In this document: one piece after another, positions 16,951 through 26,052 of the stretch
Layout of the letters: each line of letters begins with the position of its first letter
Numbering within the stretch: position 1 is the stretch's first letter
NCBI RefSeq assembly: GCF_002291445.1
Contig: NZ_CP014137.1
Span: 3,472,001-3,536,000 of the forward strand
Direction: 5' to 3'
Length of the DNA stretch: 64,000 bases
DNA from: Brenneria goodwinii
GTDB lineage: Bacteria > Pseudomonadota > Gammaproteobacteria > Enterobacterales > Enterobacteriaceae
Position numbers and translations under genes: made by a program
The notes under the pieces: model-generated
Told to the model about the DNA's origin: nothing
The model's database searches: none
What the model saw: only the letters and a program-made list of their open reading frames with translations

Positions 16951-17670
16951 TTACTCGCTATCGCCCAGCAGAACGGACTGCAGCGCAATTTCGATCATAT
17001 CGTTAAACGTAGTCTGACGCTCATCGGAAGTGGTTTCCTCATGAGTACGGATATGGTCGGACACGGTACAGATAGCCAGGGCTTTGGCGCCGAACTCGGC
17101 CGCAACGCCGTAAATACCGGCCGCTTCCATCTCCACGCCCAGAATGCCGTACTTTTCCATCACGTCGAACATCTGCGGGTCCGGCGTATAGAACAGGTCG
17201 GCGGAGAAAAGGTTGCCGACGCGCACGTTGACGCCGTGGGCTTTGGCGGCGTCAACCGCGTTGCGCACCATGTCAAAATCCGCAATGGCGGCATAGTCGT
17301 GGTCTTTGAAACGCATGCGGTTCACTTTGGAGTCCGTACACGCGCCCATACCAATCACCACGTCGCGCAGTTTTACGTCGGTACGCACCGCGCCGCATGA
17401 GCCCACGCGGATGATTTTTTTCACGCCGAACTCGGTGATCAGCTCTTTCGCATAGATAGAGCAGGAGGGGATCCCCATCCCGTGCCCCATCACCGAAATC
17501 TTGCGCCCTTTATAAGTGCCGGTAAAACCCAGCATGCCACGAACATTGTTCACTTCACGGGCATTTTCCAGAAAGGTTTCGGCAATATACTTTGCTCGCA
17601 GTGGGTCGCCCGGCATCAGTACGACATCCGCAAAATCACCCATTTCCGCATTAATATGTGGCGTAGCCAT
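16951..17670 (-). CDS. deoD: purine nucleoside phosphorylase
   Basis: 239 residues, the length of the E. coli enzyme. It phosphorolyses purine (deoxy)ribonucleosides to base and (deoxy)ribose-1-phosphate. Phosphate-binding RVGSCGA, the ribose-binding GVEMEAAG and catalytic Asp in VSDHIRTHE are present. The start at 17670 (MATPHINAEMGDFADVVL) matches the family; an upstream in-frame start would add six residues. It is the last gene of deoCABD. Confidence 0.97.
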   Translation of the reverse strand: MATPHINAEMGDFADVVLMPGDPLRAKYIAETFLENAREVNNVRGMLGFTGTYKGRKISVMGHGMGIPSCSIYAKELITEFGVKKIIRVGSCGAVRTDVKLRDVVIGMGACTDSKVNRMRFKDHDYAAIADFDMVRNAVDAAKAHGVNVRVGNLFSADLFYTPDPQMFDVMEKYGILGVEMEAAGIYGVAAEFGAKALAICTVSDHIRTHEETTSDERQTTFNDMIEIALQSVLLGDSE

Positions 17671-17729
17671 GCTCTTATTCCTTATCAATCAGCATAAAAC
17701 AAATCGCGCTCAGGCGAATAACGTGGACG

Positions 17730-18953
17730 TTACAGAATCGGCTTACCGTAGTCCATCGCCGATAGCCCAAAATAGTTCGCCACCGTCTGACCGATATCCG
17801 CAAACGTCTCACGGTGTCCATATGAGCCGGGTTTCACTCTCGGCCCATAGATCAGTACCGGTACATTTTCGCGGGTATGATCGGTGCCATGCCAGGTAGG
17901 ATCGCAGCCGTGGTCGGCGGTCAGAATCAGGATATCATCCCCCGTCACGCGCGAGAGCATCTCCGGCAGACGACGATCGAACAATTCCAGCGCCGCGGCA
18001 TAACCGGCGACATCCCGGCGGTGGCCGTACGAGGAGTCAAAATCGACAAAATTGGTAAACACGATGGTGTTATCACCCGCGTCGTCCATTTCTTTTAACG
18101 TGGCGTCAAACAGCGCGTCAATACCGGTGGCTTTCACTTTGCGGGTGATGCCCACCTGGGCATAAATATCCGCGATCTTGCCGACCGACACCACTTCGCC
18201 GCTTTTTTCTTCCACCATCTTTTTCAAAATCGTCGGCGCAGGCGGTTCAACGGCCAGATCGTGCCGATTACCGGTACGCTGGAAATGCCCCGGTTGGTCG
18301 CCGACAAACGGGCGAGCGATCACTCGCCCGATGTTATAACCCCCGTTGGTCAGTTCCTCACGAGCGATTTCACACAGTTCATACAGTTTGTCCAGACCAA
18401 AGGTCTCTTCGTGGCAGGCGATCTGGAAAACGGAGTCAGCGGAGGTGTAGAAAATCGGCTTGCCGGTTTTCATATGTTCTTCGCCCAGCTTATCCAGGAT
18501 CACGGTGCCGGAAGAGTGGCAATTCCCCAGATAACCCGGCAGATTGGCGCGCTTCACCAGGGTATCCAGCAGTTCCTGCGGAAAACTGTTCTCTTCATCT
18601 TTGAAATAGCCCCAGTCAAACAGCACCGGCACGCCGGCGATTTCCCAGTGGCCCGACGGCGTATCCTTACCAGACGAGATTTCGCTGGCATAAGCATAGG
18701 CGCCGATAATATCGGCCTGGGGATCCAACCCGGCGGGAAAAGTACCGGTTGATTCCTCGGCCGCTTTTCCCAGTCCTAAACGACTCAGATTCGGCAAATG
18801 CAGCGCTCCTTTACGTCCCCGATCGGCCTCTCCCGCCGCACAGGCCTGAGCGATATGGCCCAGCGTATCCGAACCGGCGTCACCAAAACGTTGCGCATCG
18901 GCACTACAACCGATACCGAAGGAATCGAGCACCATAATATAGGCACGTTTCAT
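17730..18953 (-). CDS. deoB: phosphopentomutase
   Basis: 407 residues. It interconverts (deoxy)ribose 1- and 5-phosphates, linking the phosphorylases to the aldolase. It belongs to the alkaline-phosphatase superfamily: metal ligands lie in DSFGIG at the N-terminus and DHGCDPTWHGTDHTRE near the C-terminus. Third gene of the leftward deo operon, 59 bp before deoD. Confidence 0.97.
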   Translation of the reverse strand: MKRAYIMVLDSFGIGCSADAQRFGDAGSDTLGHIAQACAAGEADRGRKGALHLPNLSRLGLGKAAEESTGTFPAGLDPQADIIGAYAYASEISSGKDTPSGHWEIAGVPVLFDWGYFKDEENSFPQELLDTLVKRANLPGYLGNCHSSGTVILDKLGEEHMKTGKPIFYTSADSVFQIACHEETFGLDKLYELCEIAREELTNGGYNIGRVIARPFVGDQPGHFQRTGNRHDLAVEPPAPTILKKMVEEKSGEVVSVGKIADIYAQVGITRKVKATGIDALFDATLKEMDDAGDNTIVFTNFVDFDSSYGHRRDVAGYAAALELFDRRLPEMLSRVTGDDILILTADHGCDPTWHGTDHTRENVPVLIYGPRVKPGSYGHRETFADIGQTVANYFGLSAMDYGKPIL

Positions 18954-19010
18954 TGTTCATCTCCTGCGTTGTTACTCGCGGCAGGCATAGCCTGCCTGCG
19001 TTGGAATCAT

Positions 19011-20339
19011 TCAATCATCGGCGCTCATGCGGCGATAAATAACCGGCGTTTCTTCCACGGCTTCGTCGCTTAGCGTAATCGCGGCCCGGACATCGTTTGC
19101 CGCCTGCTGCCATTGCGCCTCGGTATTGGCGTGGATCACCGCCAGCGGACGCTGACCATCAACGCGATCGCCCAGGCAAGCCATCTCATTGATTCCCACG
19201 CTGTAATCAATCTTATCGCTGGCCTGACGGCGTCCGCCGCCTAACGACACAACCGCCATGCCTAACGCACGGGTATCCATGGCGGCGACAATCCCTGCGC
19301 GCTCGGCAAAAACCGGCTTGCTTAACGTGGCGACCGGCAAATAGCGCTCGTAATGCTCGACGAAATCAGCCGGACCGCGCTGCGCCGCCACCATCCGGCC
19401 GAACACTTCGGCCGCCTTGCCGTTATCCAGCGCCGCTTGCAGGCGGTTGCGCGCTTCCGCGGCGGAGTCCGTCAGGCCGCCGGACAACAGCATTTCTTCG
19501 CATAGCGCCATCGTCACCTCATACAAGCGCGGATTACGCGGCTCCCCGGTCAGAAAACGTACCGCCTCCCGCACCTCCAGCGCATTGCCCGCGCTGGAAG
19601 CCAGCACCTGATTCATATCGGTCAGCAACGCGCTGGTGCGGCATCCGGCGTTATTGGCGACATCGACGATCGCCTGCGCCAATTGCTCGGAAAGCGCATA
19701 AGTCGGCATAAAAGCGCCGGATCCTACCTTAACATCCATCACCAGCGCATCCAGCCCTTCGGCCAGTTTCTTCGCCAGAATGGACGCGGTGATCAGCGGT
19801 ATTGAATCCACCGTCGCGGTAATATCCCGCGTCGCGTAAAAACGTTTATCCGCCGGCGCCAAAGAGTTGGTCTGGCCGATAATCGCCACGCCGACGCGCT
19901 GAATAATTCGGCGGAATTCACTGTTGTCAGGGAAAATATTCAGCCCGGGGATCGACTCCAGCTTATCCAGCGTACCGCCGGTGTGCCCCAGCCCCCGGCC
20001 GGAAATCATCGGCACATAGCCCCCGCAGGCGGCAACCATCGGCCCCAGCATCAGCGAGGTTACATCGCCTACGCCGCCGGTAGAGTGTTTATCCACCAGC
20101 GGACCATTCAAGTTTAGACTCTTCCAGTCAAGCACCGTGCCGGAATCGCGCATCGCCAGCGTCAGGGAGACGCGCTCCGCCATCGACATATCGTGGAAGT
20201 AGATGGTCATCGCCAGCGCGGCGATTTGCCCTTCGGATACCGTATTATCGCGCACGCCGTTAATAAAGAAGCGAATCTCTTCATCGCTCAATGGCTCTCC
20301 GTCACGCTTCTTACGAATAATTTCCTGAATCAGAAACAA
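19011..20339 (-). CDS. deoA: thymidine phosphorylase
   Basis: 442 residues. It cleaves thymidine or deoxyuridine with phosphate to base and deoxyribose-1-phosphate. The family signature SGRGLGHTGGTLDKLESIPG and the phosphate-binding KHSTGGVGD are intact. Translation starts at a TTG codon (20337-20339) after GGAGAG, as in E. coli deoA; no better ATG is available. Second gene of the deo operon. Confidence 0.97.
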   Translation of the reverse strand: MFLIQEIIRKKRDGEPLSDEEIRFFINGVRDNTVSEGQIAALAMTIYFHDMSMAERVSLTLAMRDSGTVLDWKSLNLNGPLVDKHSTGGVGDVTSLMLGPMVAACGGYVPMISGRGLGHTGGTLDKLESIPGLNIFPDNSEFRRIIQRVGVAIIGQTNSLAPADKRFYATRDITATVDSIPLITASILAKKLAEGLDALVMDVKVGSGAFMPTYALSEQLAQAIVDVANNAGCRTSALLTDMNQVLASSAGNALEVREAVRFLTGEPRNPRLYEVTMALCEEMLLSGGLTDSAAEARNRLQAALDNGKAAEVFGRMVAAQRGPADFVEHYERYLPVATLSKPVFAERAGIVAAMDTRALGMAVVSLGGGRRQASDKIDYSVGINEMACLGDRVDGQRPLAVIHANTEAQWQQAANDVRAAITLSDEAVEETPVIYRRMSADD

Positions 20340-20427
20340 AGCACGCTCTCCTGATAAGTGGGTAAAAAGAATGGACCGGAACCTGAGCCGTTATCGCGTT
20401 TTCTGCCCGGGCGGGAAGGTGGCGGAA

Positions 20428-21207
20428 TCAATAACCGCTATGCCGCGCTGTCGACTGATGACCTAACACCGACAGCAGGCTGGCTAATAAACTCGATGCG
20501 CCAAAACGGAAATGCCGGGCGTTAACCCATTCCGGGCCCATAATGTCATCAGCCAGTTGCAAATAAATCGCCGCCTCTTCAGCGCTACGCACGCCGCCCG
20601 CCGCCTTGAATCCGACACGTTCCCCCACGCCTTTATCACGAATGACTTGCAGCATGATTTCCGCACTCCGCGGCGTGGCGTTAACCGGCACCTTGCCCGT
20701 AGAGGTTTTAATAAAATCAGCGCCGGCATCAATGGCGATCTCGCTGGCCTGACGGATCAGCGCGTCCTGCTTTAGCTCGCCCGTTTCAATAATCACTTTC
20801 AGCAACACATTGGCCGCCTGACAAACCGCTTTACACGACTGCACCAGCGCAAACCCGGTTCGCGTGTTCCCCGTAATCAGCGAACGGTAAGGGAACACGA
20901 CATCCACTTCATCCGCGCCATAGGCAATAGCCGCGTTGGTTTCCGCCAGCGCGATGCCAATATCATCATTGCCATGCGGGAAGTTCGTCACGGTCGCAAT
21001 ACGCATCTCCGGCGTTCCCTGTTCGCGCAGCGCCTTACGCGCCAGAGGAATAAAGCGTGGATAGATACAGATAGCCGCAGTGTTGCCTGCCGGGCTGTTA
21101 GCCTGATGGCAAAGCGTGACGATCTTCTCATCCGTATCGTCATCATTAAGCGAGGTTAAATCCATCAGCGCCAGCGCGCGTTGCGCGACAGCCGTTAACG
21201 TTGTCAT
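20428..21207 (-). CDS. deoC: deoxyribose-phosphate aldolase
   Basis: 259 residues. It splits 2-deoxyribose-5-phosphate into glyceraldehyde-3-phosphate and acetaldehyde. The Schiff-base lysine lies in DFIKTSTGKV; the second conserved lysine is in VGFKAAGGVRS. First gene of deoCABD, so the regulatory region upstream (21208-21655) should govern the whole operon. Confidence 0.97.
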   Translation of the reverse strand: MTTLTAVAQRALALMDLTSLNDDDTDEKIVTLCHQANSPAGNTAAICIYPRFIPLARKALREQGTPEMRIATVTNFPHGNDDIGIALAETNAAIAYGADEVDVVFPYRSLITGNTRTGFALVQSCKAVCQAANVLLKVIIETGELKQDALIRQASEIAIDAGADFIKTSTGKVPVNATPRSAEIMLQVIRDKGVGERVGFKAAGGVRSAEEAAIYLQLADDIMGPEWVNARHFRFGASSLLASLLSVLGHQSTARHSGY

Positions 21208-21389
21208 ACCATTACTCCAACTCGTCAGCCGGTCTGACCGGCGGGAATATAAACTGGGTCAATGCAATACCAGAACATGGCGGCGAGCGGACCGGGTTCC
21301 CTGAAGATAGCGCCCGGGAGGGATAATAACCTGGGCGACAACCGAAACCCCTCTCACCGCAGAGAGCCTTCATCTACGCTATCCTGTGA

Positions 21390-21405
21390 CGTGATTTATA
21401 TTCAA
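21390..21405. promoter_or_regulatory. degenerate CRP-like site, deo promoter region
   Basis: CGTGATTTATATTCAA has one good half (GTGA) and a weak second half. It lies 183 bases before deoC. In E. coli two CRP sites flank a CytR site at deoP2; here the spacing (about 115 bases to the next site) is larger. No clear CytR or DeoR operator was found by eye. Confidence 0.4.
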
Positions 21406-21504
21406 ATGCTGAGTAGTCGTAGAACATTTGAACATGTCATGCCGGGCTATTTTGCGCCGTCGTTCACACTTAATGTAAAAGCGATGTAATCGCACGGGAT
21501 TATA

Positions 21505-21520
21505 TGTGATTTATATCACA
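21505..21520. promoter_or_regulatory. CRP site upstream of deoCABD
   Basis: TGTGATTTATATCACA matches TGTGA-N6-TCACA exactly. It lies between deoC and the divergently ending dmeF-like gene, about 300 bases before deoC. It fits the known cAMP-CRP control of deo operons. The rest of the 21208-21655 gap shows no gene. Confidence 0.8.
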
Positions 21521-21655
21521 TAATTGTCACCCTAAATAATCCGCGTGCGGCAAGGCGGCGGCACAGCGACAAATTCCATAGGTTAATCATAGCGGCTGAC
21601 TCGGCCGATACCGCAGAAATAAATCGCTTAAAACGAAGCCCCCATTGAAGGGGGG

Positions 21656-22618
21656 TTAAGGCGTGACGGCGTTGATTTCCACCGTGATATGAACCAACTC
21701 TTCATGTATGGATAACCGTTGCTTGTAATAATCGGGGCTGACGTCCCGGTCGGTAGTTAAGCTCAGGATACAGGCATATTTTTCCGTCCCTACCCGCCAG
21801 ACATGTAAATCCGTCAGTTCGGCAGGCATCGGGCTGGCGGCGATGACCTCCTTGATTTCCTCCACCACCGGCGCATCCATTTCCGCATCCAGTAAAACTT
21901 TGCCGGACTGACGCATCAGGCCATACGCCCAGATGCCGACCAGGATGGAGCCGACGATCCCCATGACCGGATCCAGCCAGTCGGCGCCCCACAATTTACC
22001 GCAGATCAAGGCGACTATCGCCAGAACGGAAGTCGCGGCATCGGCAATCACATGTATATAAGCCGAGCGCAGATTCAGATCCTGATGACCGACATGCGTA
22101 TGAGAATCCGCCGTGTGATGACTGTCGTGGGAATGATGCGTAGGGTGATGGGAATGATCGTGAGCATGATGGTCGCGCAGCAGCCAGGCGCAAATAAGGT
22201 TAACCAACAGCCCGACCACGGCAATCGCTATCGCCTGGTCGTAATGGATCACCGACGGATGGAGTAAGCGTTCGACCGATTCATACATCATGACAAAGGC
22301 GACCATCCCCAGCAGAATAGCGCTGGTGAATCCCCCCAGAATTTCAATCTTCCAGGTGCCAAAGGCAAAGCGGGTATCCGTTGCCAGACGCCTGGCCGCC
22401 GCATAGGCCATTGCCGACAGCCCCAGCGCCAGCGCGTGGGAGCTCATATGCCAGCCGTCGGCCAGCAGCGCCATCGAATTGAAATACCATCCGCCCAGGA
22501 TCTCCACCACCATCATTACTGCCGTCAGCAAAGTGGCATAACGGGTATTCCTTTCCGCCAGCGGATTCCCTTCATCAAAAATATGCGTGTGGGTACCGTT
22601 TATTTGTTGTAGTGACAT
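21656..22618 (-). CDS. cation diffusion facilitator, DmeF/ZitB-like metal exporter
   Basis: 320 residues with six membrane helices and a C-terminal cytoplasmic domain. Metal-site residues are in ADGWHMSSH (helix 2) and HVIADAATS (helix 5). A long histidine/aspartate-rich loop (residues about 148-172, many HH and DH pairs) lies between helices 4 and 5. Such loops are found in ZitB and in DmeF exporters for cobalt and nickel. The adjacent RcnR-like regulator with the four metal ligands of RcnR, and an RcnR-type operator 18 bases upstream of this gene, favour cobalt/nickel over zinc. Confidence 0.85.
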   Translation of the reverse strand: MSLQQINGTHTHIFDEGNPLAERNTRYATLLTAVMMVVEILGGWYFNSMALLADGWHMSSHALALGLSAMAYAAARRLATDTRFAFGTWKIEILGGFTSAILLGMVAFVMMYESVERLLHPSVIHYDQAIAIAVVGLLVNLICAWLLRDHHAHDHSHHPTHHSHDSHHTADSHTHVGHQDLNLRSAYIHVIADAATSVLAIVALICGKLWGADWLDPVMGIVGSILVGIWAYGLMRQSGKVLLDAEMDAPVVEEIKEVIAASPMPAELTDLHVWRVGTEKYACILSLTTDRDVSPDYYKQRLSIHEELVHITVEINAVTP

Positions 22619-22635
22619 CGTTAGCCCGCCCTGTT

Positions 22636-22654
22636 TATACTCCCCCCCAGTATA
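22636..22654. promoter_or_regulatory. RcnR/DmeR-type operator for the metal exporter
   Basis: Read on the minus strand, TACTGGGGGGGAGTA (22638-22652) equals the RcnR recognition pattern TACT-G6-N-AGTA, inside a TATA...TATA palindrome. It ends 18-20 bases before the exporter start and should overlap the promoter. Confidence 0.8.
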
Positions 22655-22778
22655 ATACCCGGTGATAAAAAAATACGACCGCGACGATGAGAATAATCAG
22701 GAATAAAACCCGGCGGGATAAAAGCGAAAATGCATAGCGGAACCACCGGCCTGCAGAGCCGGCAGTGATGCGGGATCG

Positions 22779-23054
22779 CTACTTCAGATAAGAACGAACC
22801 ACTGAGACGATCTCTTCCAGATCGCCGTTGCGCTCCTGTGATGAATGGCTCTCATCCATCAAATGCTCGCGGATATGCCCTTCCAGCACTTCGACCATCA
22901 GCCCGTTAACGGCGCCGCGAACGGCCGCGATTTGCTGCAGGATATTCAAACAGGGAGTTTCATTTTCCAGCGATTTTTCAATCGCTTCCGTCTGCCCTTT
23001 GATCCGCCTGATGCGCGCCAACAGCTTTTTTTTGCCTTTAATGGTATGCGACAT
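22779..23054 (-). CDS. RcnR/FrmR (CsoR-superfamily) metal-sensing repressor, DmeR-like
   Basis: 91-residue all-helical DNA-binding protein. The start at 23054 follows GGAGAGG and gives MSHTIKGKKK; a longer frame upstream lacks support. The ligands that define RcnR for Co(II)/Ni(II) are all present: His3, Cys35, His60 and His64. The core LQQIAAVRGAVNGLM is the family hallmark. It lies upstream of the CDF exporter on the same strand with its own operator-like site, so it probably represses both genes until metal binds. FrmR-type aldehyde sensing is less likely because no formaldehyde dehydrogenase gene is adjacent. Confidence 0.88.
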   Translation of the reverse strand: MSHTIKGKKKLLARIRRIKGQTEAIEKSLENETPCLNILQQIAAVRGAVNGLMVEVLEGHIREHLMDESHSSQERNGDLEEIVSVVRSYLK

Positions 23055-23079
23055 GATCCTCTCCGAAATCCCCAACAGA

Positions 23080-23094
23080 TACTGGGGCCGAGTA
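23080..23094. promoter_or_regulatory. second RcnR/DmeR-type operator, upstream of the repressor
   Basis: TACTGGGGCCGAGTA keeps both TACT/AGTA arms and a G-rich centre, 25 bases before the repressor start. This suggests autoregulation. Confidence 0.65.
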
Positions 23095-23237
23095 TAGCTC
23101 ATCCGCCGGCCATCAGGCATCTGCGGCGATAATGGCAACCACGGGCAAGATCGGCGCGGCGAAGCAATCAGGTAAATTTCACTCCGAACATGATGTGCCG
23201 TAAAATGAGCCGAATGTTAACGAACGCATCGACCACC

Positions 23238-23540
23238 ATGAACGAAGCTCTCATCGCGCCCTGCTGGTATCTGTATATCCTGCGCACGGCCAGCGGCATG
23301 CTATACACCGGGATTACCACGGACGTGGCTCGCCGTCTGGTGCAACATCAGTCAGGAAAAGGGGCGAAAGCGCTGCGGGGAAAAGGCGAATTAGCCTTGG
23401 TGTTCCAATGTCGGGCGGGCAGCCGCTCAAGCGCATTAAAGCTGGAGTATCGCATCAAGCAGTTGAGCAAAAACCAAAAAGAAAGGCTGGTGCAAGACCA
23501 GCCCACGTCATTATTAGATACGCTTGTCAGGAGCGGTTAA
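23238..23540 (+). CDS. yhbQ: GIY-YIG domain protein YhbQ
   Basis: 100 residues, UPF0213 family. It carries the compact GIY-YIG nuclease fold: WYLYILRTASGMLYTGITTDVARRL, then HQSGKGAKALRGKGEL. The start at 23238 (MNEALIAPCW) fits the family length; upstream in-frame codons are less likely. The stop overlaps the convergent yhbS end by 14 bases. E. coli YhbQ has been linked to DNA damage response; the exact role is not shown by sequence. Confidence 0.9.
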   Translation: MNEALIAPCWYLYILRTASGMLYTGITTDVARRLVQHQSGKGAKALRGKGELALVFQCRAGSRSSALKLEYRIKQLSKNQKERLVQDQPTSLLDTLVRSG

Positions 23541-24030
23541 AAGGATCGGCGTATTCGACCAGACCGCTAGCCCCCACAAAATGATTATCCGCCAGCGGAT
23601 AAACCTGGAAGGTGACTGCACTTTGCGGCCAGCGGCAATACAACTGATATTCAGACGCGGGCACGAAACCAAAGCGGGAGTAATAAGCGGGTTCCCCCAA
23701 TACCACGACCGCGGTATAGCCGAACTCATTCAGCGCGTCCAGACCTTCGTAAACCAGCTGCTGACCGATGCCTTGCCGGCGCAGGCTTTCTTCCACGGCG
23801 AGCGGAGCCAACCCTACCCACTGGCGGTCTTCCCCTTCAATCAGCACCGGACTAAAAGCCGCGTATCCCACAACGCCGCCTTCATCATCCGTTGCAACGA
23901 TCCCTAACGTCAACTGACCGTCCTCACGCAGCTGATGGACTAAATCGGCTTCGGCATCCGTTGGAAATACCCGGCGCAGCAGGCTGTCAATCCCGGCGGC
24001 GTCCACCGGTATTTCAACACGCACTAACAT
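23527..24030 (-). CDS. yhbS: GNAT N-acetyltransferase YhbS
   Basis: 167 residues. The acetyl-CoA motif RRQGIGQQLVYEGLDAL and C-terminal VVLGEPAYYSRFGF are those of the YhbS family. It overlaps the end of ubiT by seven bases (TCATGTTAG), so the two are cotranscribed as in E. coli. Substrate unknown. Confidence 0.92.
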   Translation of the reverse strand: MLVRVEIPVDAAGIDSLLRRVFPTDAEADLVHQLREDGQLTLGIVATDDEGGVVGYAAFSPVLIEGEDRQWVGLAPLAVEESLRRQGIGQQLVYEGLDALNEFGYTAVVVLGEPAYYSRFGFVPASEYQLYCRWPQSAVTFQVYPLADNHFVGASGLVEYADPFNRS

Positions 24031-24551
24031 GATGCGGGCGCGTGATCGTCGGTAGATTGCACCACGCCCTCTTGTAGCCCCGCGTCGACAAAATCAGCCA
24101 ATTGCTGTAAACCGATACGTAACGGCGCCGGCATGGCTTCCAGTTCAATCGCGTCCATCAGGTTTTTTACGTATAACCCGAGTTCCGTATCACCCTCGAT
24201 CCGCAGGCGACGCTGGAAAAACAGCGTATCGGGATCTTCTTTACGCGCCGCGATCAGAATAAGATCGTTGGCATCAGCGCTAAAGCTGACGTCCGCATTT
24301 TCCTGATGACTCACGACCAGACGATTATCGCGCAGCGTCACAAACCACTGCAATCCAACGTCCCGTACTTCAATCTTTAACCAGCGGTCTTCCAGAAACT
24401 CCAGCTCCCCCTCTTCCAGGGACTGACGAAACTGCCAGCTCAGCATGTGTTCCAGAACCTGACGCTGTAAAGCAAAAGGAGTGAACTTTAATGGCTTGCC
24501 CAATAAGCCCGGCCCTTGACGCACAATCTGCGCCCGAAGTTTTCCCAACAC
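24024..24551 (-). CDS. ubiT: SCP2-domain ubiquinone biosynthesis accessory factor
   Basis: 175 residues. UbiT binds lipid through an SCP2 domain and is needed for oxygen-independent ubiquinone synthesis together with UbiU and UbiV. Recognised from FTPFALQRQVLEHMLSWQFRQ and DPDTLFFQRRLRIEGDTELGLYVKNLMDAIELE. I take the GTG at 24549-24551 as the start: GGAG lies seven bases before it and the N-terminus VLGKLRAQIV then aligns with E. coli. The ATG 63 bases upstream would add an unrelated extension. Divergent from ubiUV. Confidence 0.93.
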   Translation of the reverse strand: MLGKLRAQIVRQGPGLLGKPLKFTPFALQRQVLEHMLSWQFRQSLEEGELEFLEDRWLKIEVRDVGLQWFVTLRDNRLVVSHQENADVSFSADANDLILIAARKEDPDTLFFQRRLRIEGDTELGLYVKNLMDAIELEAMPAPLRIGLQQLADFVDAGLQEGVVQSTDDHAPASC

Positions 24552-24761
24552 TGGCGTACTCCTCTTAAAACAGTCTGATGGTTCAGACAACCTACAAGTA
24601 TTGTGCCACATCACACAAAAGCAATAGAGGTCTATGTCAATAATTTATCCTGTTCTTCCCTTGCTCAATCGATTTCACGTTGCGCCGGGCCCGGACAGAC
24701 GGAGTTGAGCGCTAGCAGCATTTATTCTCAGCTTAATGATCACCTGACATGCTTGGTCACA

Positions 24762-24790
24762 TGAATTCTCACATGGAGAGTGAGAATTCA
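24762..24790. repeat. perfect inverted repeat between ubiT and ubiU
   Basis: TGAATTCTCA and TGAGAATTCA are perfect ten-base arms around a nine-base spacer. There is no U-tract, so a protein-binding site or RNA stem is more likely than a terminator. Confidence 0.7.
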
Positions 24791-24953
24791 AATAATTAGC
24801 TAAAAGCGCGACGAGCCCGCCGACAACGTGAAAAATCACGGCGATAAATCACCATATGCATGCCCCCTCCCTTTTCATTCCACCGTTAACTGTTTTAAAT
24901 CAAACCACGGCCATATGTGGTTAATTAAAATTATCTATCGTTAAAAACATTCA

Positions 24954-24967
24954 TTGACTGATAACAA
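24954..24967. promoter_or_regulatory. candidate FNR site upstream of ubiUV
   Basis: TTGACTGATAACAA matches TTGAT-N4-ATCAA at eight of ten informative positions. It lies 79 bases before ubiU. FNR control of ubiUV is known in E. coli, which makes this weak match credible. Confidence 0.5.
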
Positions 24968-25045
24968 ATCTCATTAGTCCACCAACATCATTGATCGTAG
25001 CGGATGGCTGGTCTCATCCCGATTTTGATTAATGAAGGAAATAGT

Positions 25046-26041
25046 ATGGAATTGCTTTGCCCCGCCGGTAATCTTCCGGCATTAAAAGCGGCTATCGATA
25101 ATGGCGCCGACGCGGTCTATATCGGCCTGAAAGATGACACCAACGCACGCCACTTCGCCGGACTTAACTTCACCGACAAAAAACTGCAGGAAGCACGCGA
25201 TTATGTGCACCGCCACCGGCGCAAACTTCATATCGCCATCAATACGTTCGCCCACCCCGATGGTTATCAACGCTGGGAGCGCGCCGTCGACATGGCGGCG
25301 CAAATCGGCGCGGACGTACTGATCCTGGCCGACCTGGCCATGCTGGAATATGCCGCGGAACGCTACCCGCACATCGAGCGCCACGTCTCGGTGCAGGCCT
25401 CCGCCACCAATAGCGAAGCGATTAACTTTTACCAACGCCATTTTGACGTATCCCGCATCGTTCTGCCCCGAGTGCTTTCTATACATCAGGTAAAACAACT
25501 GGCCCGCACCAGTTCGGTTCCGCTGGAAGTGTTCGCTTTCGGCAGCCTGTGCATCATGGCGGAAGGCCGCTGCTACCTCTCCTCCTACCTGACCGGCGAA
25601 TCGCCGAATACCGTGGGAGCCTGTTCGCCCGCGCGTTTCGTCCGCTGGCAGCAGACGGAACAGGGGATGGAGTCCCGCCTGAATAACGTGTTGATTGACC
25701 GCTATCAGGATGATGAGAATGCCGGTTATCCGACGTTGTGCAAAGGCCGTTATCTGGTCGACGGGCAGCGTTACCACGCGCTTGAAGAACCCACCAGTCT
25801 TAATACATTGGCGTTACTGCCGGAACTGCTGGCGGCGAATATCGCCTCGGTGAAAATTGAAGGACGCCAGCGCAGCCCGGCTTATGTCAGCCAGATCACC
25901 CGCGTCTGGCGGGAAGCCATCGATCGGTGCATCTCCAATCCGTCCACATTCAGCCCGACGCAGGAATGGATGGATACGCTTGGCGCCGTGGCGGAAGGTA
26001 CGCAAACCACGCTGGGCGCCTATCACCGTAAATGGCAGTAG
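25046..26041 (+). CDS. ubiU: oxygen-independent ubiquinone hydroxylation protein, U32 family
   Basis: 331 residues, as in E. coli. UbiU forms a 4Fe-4S heterodimer with UbiV that hydroxylates the ubiquinone ring under anaerobiosis. The U32 core CPAGNLPALKAAIDNGADAVYIG is at the N-terminus. Cluster cysteines are in GSLCIMAEGRC, GACSPA and PTLCKGR. The start at 25046 follows GAAGGAAATAG; an upstream frame of 14 codons is unlikely. It is followed 11 bases later by ubiV. Confidence 0.95.
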   Translation: MELLCPAGNLPALKAAIDNGADAVYIGLKDDTNARHFAGLNFTDKKLQEARDYVHRHRRKLHIAINTFAHPDGYQRWERAVDMAAQIGADVLILADLAMLEYAAERYPHIERHVSVQASATNSEAINFYQRHFDVSRIVLPRVLSIHQVKQLARTSSVPLEVFAFGSLCIMAEGRCYLSSYLTGESPNTVGACSPARFVRWQQTEQGMESRLNNVLIDRYQDDENAGYPTLCKGRYLVDGQRYHALEEPTSLNTLALLPELLAANIASVKIEGRQRSPAYVSQITRVWREAIDRCISNPSTFSPTQEWMDTLGAVAEGTQTTLGAYHRKWQ

Positions 26042-26052
26042 CAGGAGACAAC

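Larger units (their letters stand above)
24552..25045. other. ubiT-ubiU intergenic region
   Basis: About 490 bases with no gene. It holds the start regions of the divergent ubiT and ubiUV transcripts, the inverted repeat at 24762-24790 and an FNR-like sequence at 24954-24967. The segment 24870-25000 is AT-rich, as expected for promoters. Nothing else stands out. Confidence 0.7.
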
